Source: Paramoeba atlantica (taxonomy: Eukaryota > Discosea). Taken from it: a DNA stretch of 64,000 nucleotides. Position numbers and translations under genes: made by a program. The stretch is from the NCBI GenBank assembly GCA_977017575.1, contig CDRNVI010000030.1, forward strand, positions 558,001 through 622,000, written 5' to 3'. The notes below the pieces were generated by a model, which was not told the DNA's origin, ran no database searches, and saw nothing but the letters and a program-made list of their open reading frames with translations. Below, piece by piece: positions 62,613-64,000 of the stretch (position 1 is the stretch's first letter; the number at the start of each line of letters is the position of its first letter).

Positions 62613-63882
62613 GCACAGTGTCCAATACGTTCGGTAGGCTTCCATTCATGCCTACGAGTGATTTCCTAAGCGCAAATGTCGGATTGAGTGCTCTGACAGC
62701 TAAAATACGCAAAAATGGCCCCATTTTTACCCCAAAATGGGCAATTTTTGGCTATAATCTTTTCGTTTACTTCAGCTTTTCAAGCCAAATTTTCTTTTTT
62801 AAGCTCTTCGTTAAACGCGGTGGTAGTTTTCAACGCCAAGCGCGCAGCATGAGTGACTTCTAAGTTGAAAACAACCACCGCGTTTAACGAAGACCTTAAT
62901 TATTAATTGGTCGCCAAAGAGTTTGTTCACTTTTTCCCCAAATTTGGCCCGGACGTGGCCCGTTTTTTTGCCGATTCCTTTTTAGCGAAAACAAATGTAT
63001 TTGATTTTCAAACTTGAGTTAGGGGAAGTGATACCACACGCCTTGAAGAACATTTTTTACCGACACAACAAGTGGTAACTCTGCGTTGTGCTTGCAGGAT
63101 GTGTCCGGCCCAATTTTCAAAAAAATTTGTGGGGCGACCCAAAAATATTTTTTTGATCGAAACAAAAGTTAAAATAGGTATTTTTTGACGATAAGAAAAG
63201 TCATTTTTTTGCATGAGTGTTTTCAAAGTGCGCACGAGCGGCCGAAGGCCACGAATATCTCCCGGTTTGCAGAGCATTCTGATGTGGCAAAAGGGTCTTT
63301 AACGTGAGATACAGTTCCAGTTTTCTACAAACCTTTTTCTCTACAAACCGGGGGATGCGGTTCCAGTTTTGTGATCGTTTTCCAAAGCGCCTTTGGTATC
63401 TCCCTCGTCCACTTTAGCCTGGGTTATACATACCTATATTTGTTTTTGCTAAAAATAATCGGCAAACAAAAGTGAACAGGTCCGGGCCAGGTCCGGGCCA
63501 AATTTCGGGAAAAGGTGAACAAAATCTTTGGCGACGAATTAATATATGGGAGCGAGGGTGGGTTAAAAGTGATTTTATGGCAAGGTGTGAGGAGGGACCC
63601 CACCCTCCCAGGAAATTTCTGACAAAACATTAATATACGGTAGCGAGGGAGTAGTATCTCCCTCTATATGCGTTATAGGGGTAGGTGGCGGAGTGGCAAG
63701 AACTCAAAGTTTGAAGCTCATGGTGCTCAGACGGCGAGTTCAAACCCGCTCATCGCATTATTCCCGGCGGCCTCACTCTAAGAGGCTGGGCTGATAACCG
63801 ACTAGGCCCAGTACTCGGAGGACCGTCTCGGACCCTCCCCTCAGGGAACCAGCTCCCTTACCCGGCTCACACCTCTTGGGTA
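62613..63882. repeat. Right arm of the large inverted duplication
   Basis: This is the reverse complement of 59547-59930 followed by 56270-57137, without the pogo-like element. It ends inside SINE sequence at 63882 (CACCTCTTGGGTAA), after which unrelated sequence begins. The arm includes the hairpin at 62806-62892. Confidence 0.85.
63677..63882 (+). mobile_element. SINE 5' half
   Basis: GGTGGCGGAGTGGCAAGAAC begins the element next to ATATGCGTTAT (63666-63676), which is the complement of the target duplication at 56458-56468. It shares the CGCATTATTCCCGG variant with 56072-56457. The 3' half is missing beyond the duplication border. Confidence 0.85.
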
Positions 63883-64000
63883 AACGGATTTTCGTTATGC
63901 GCTCTAACTTTTACGCAGTAGAAGCGCTTTGTCCCTCTTAGCGAAATATATGTTTCTTGCAATTTCTGAAGTATAGCGCCTCCCTCAAACGATTTAAATC

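Overview
The window is from a eukaryotic genome and consists almost entirely of mobile and satellite DNA. I found no host gene that I can name. The evidence for a eukaryote is non-LTR retrotransposons with AP endonuclease, reverse transcriptase (RT) and RNase H domains, a tRNA-derived SINE family, and DNA-transposon remnants of the Merlin, PIF/Harbinger and pogo types. The lineage cannot be fixed from the sequence; an alga or another protist would fit as well as anything. No LTR retroelement, retrovirus or capsid-bearing element was recognised.

Layout. 1-2047: a decayed Merlin transposase, an antisense SINE, a CCAGCTGG minisatellite and a satellite rich in CACGTG and CTGCAG. 2048-6859: a full-length LINE, here called LINE-A, bounded by a 12-bp target duplication and starting with nine 18-bp monomers. 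6860-8192: the rest of the satellite and a block with pol III box sequences. 8193-10920: a diverged LINE-A relative carrying a 102-bp tail-only insertion, then a LINE-A endonuclease fragment. 10921-18430: repeats, a SINE-in-SINE insertion, a second LINE-A and a head-to-head SINE pair. 18967-52213: a tandem repeat with a unit of about 5.77 kb (LINE-C fragment, R repeat, antisense LINE-B with a SINE, a TTC-tailed element). Unit 1 is simple. Unit 2 is enlarged by a 12-kb nested satellite and by a third LINE-A with a 1415-codon open frame. Unit 3 carries a 1.95-kb insertion and is truncated. 52297-55366: sense LINE-B with two SINEs, and a PIF/Harbinger remnant split by a SINE. 56270-63882: a large inverted duplication whose left arm alone carries a pogo-like transposon; the spacer holds an unidentified protein-coding remnant.

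The most unusual structure is at 28553-40510. Twenty blocks of an 18-bp monomer (7 to 49 copies each, 446 in all by coordinate arithmetic) are separated by nineteen spacers of exactly 210 bp, each a copy of a LINE-B coding segment. The 18-mer is the same monomer that forms the 5' end of LINE-A, so the array combines the 5' end of one LINE with a coding piece of another. The first half shows a two-unit higher-order pattern.

A second theme is a shared 3' end. LINE-A and the SINE both end in a 6-bp stem closed by a GCAA loop, followed by a GGATA or GGATT-type tail. LINE-B and the 102-bp element have the same kind of stem with other loops. This suggests that the SINE is mobilised through a structure resembling the LINE 3' end. 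Target duplications and paralogous empty sites inside the window allow many insertions to be ordered in time.
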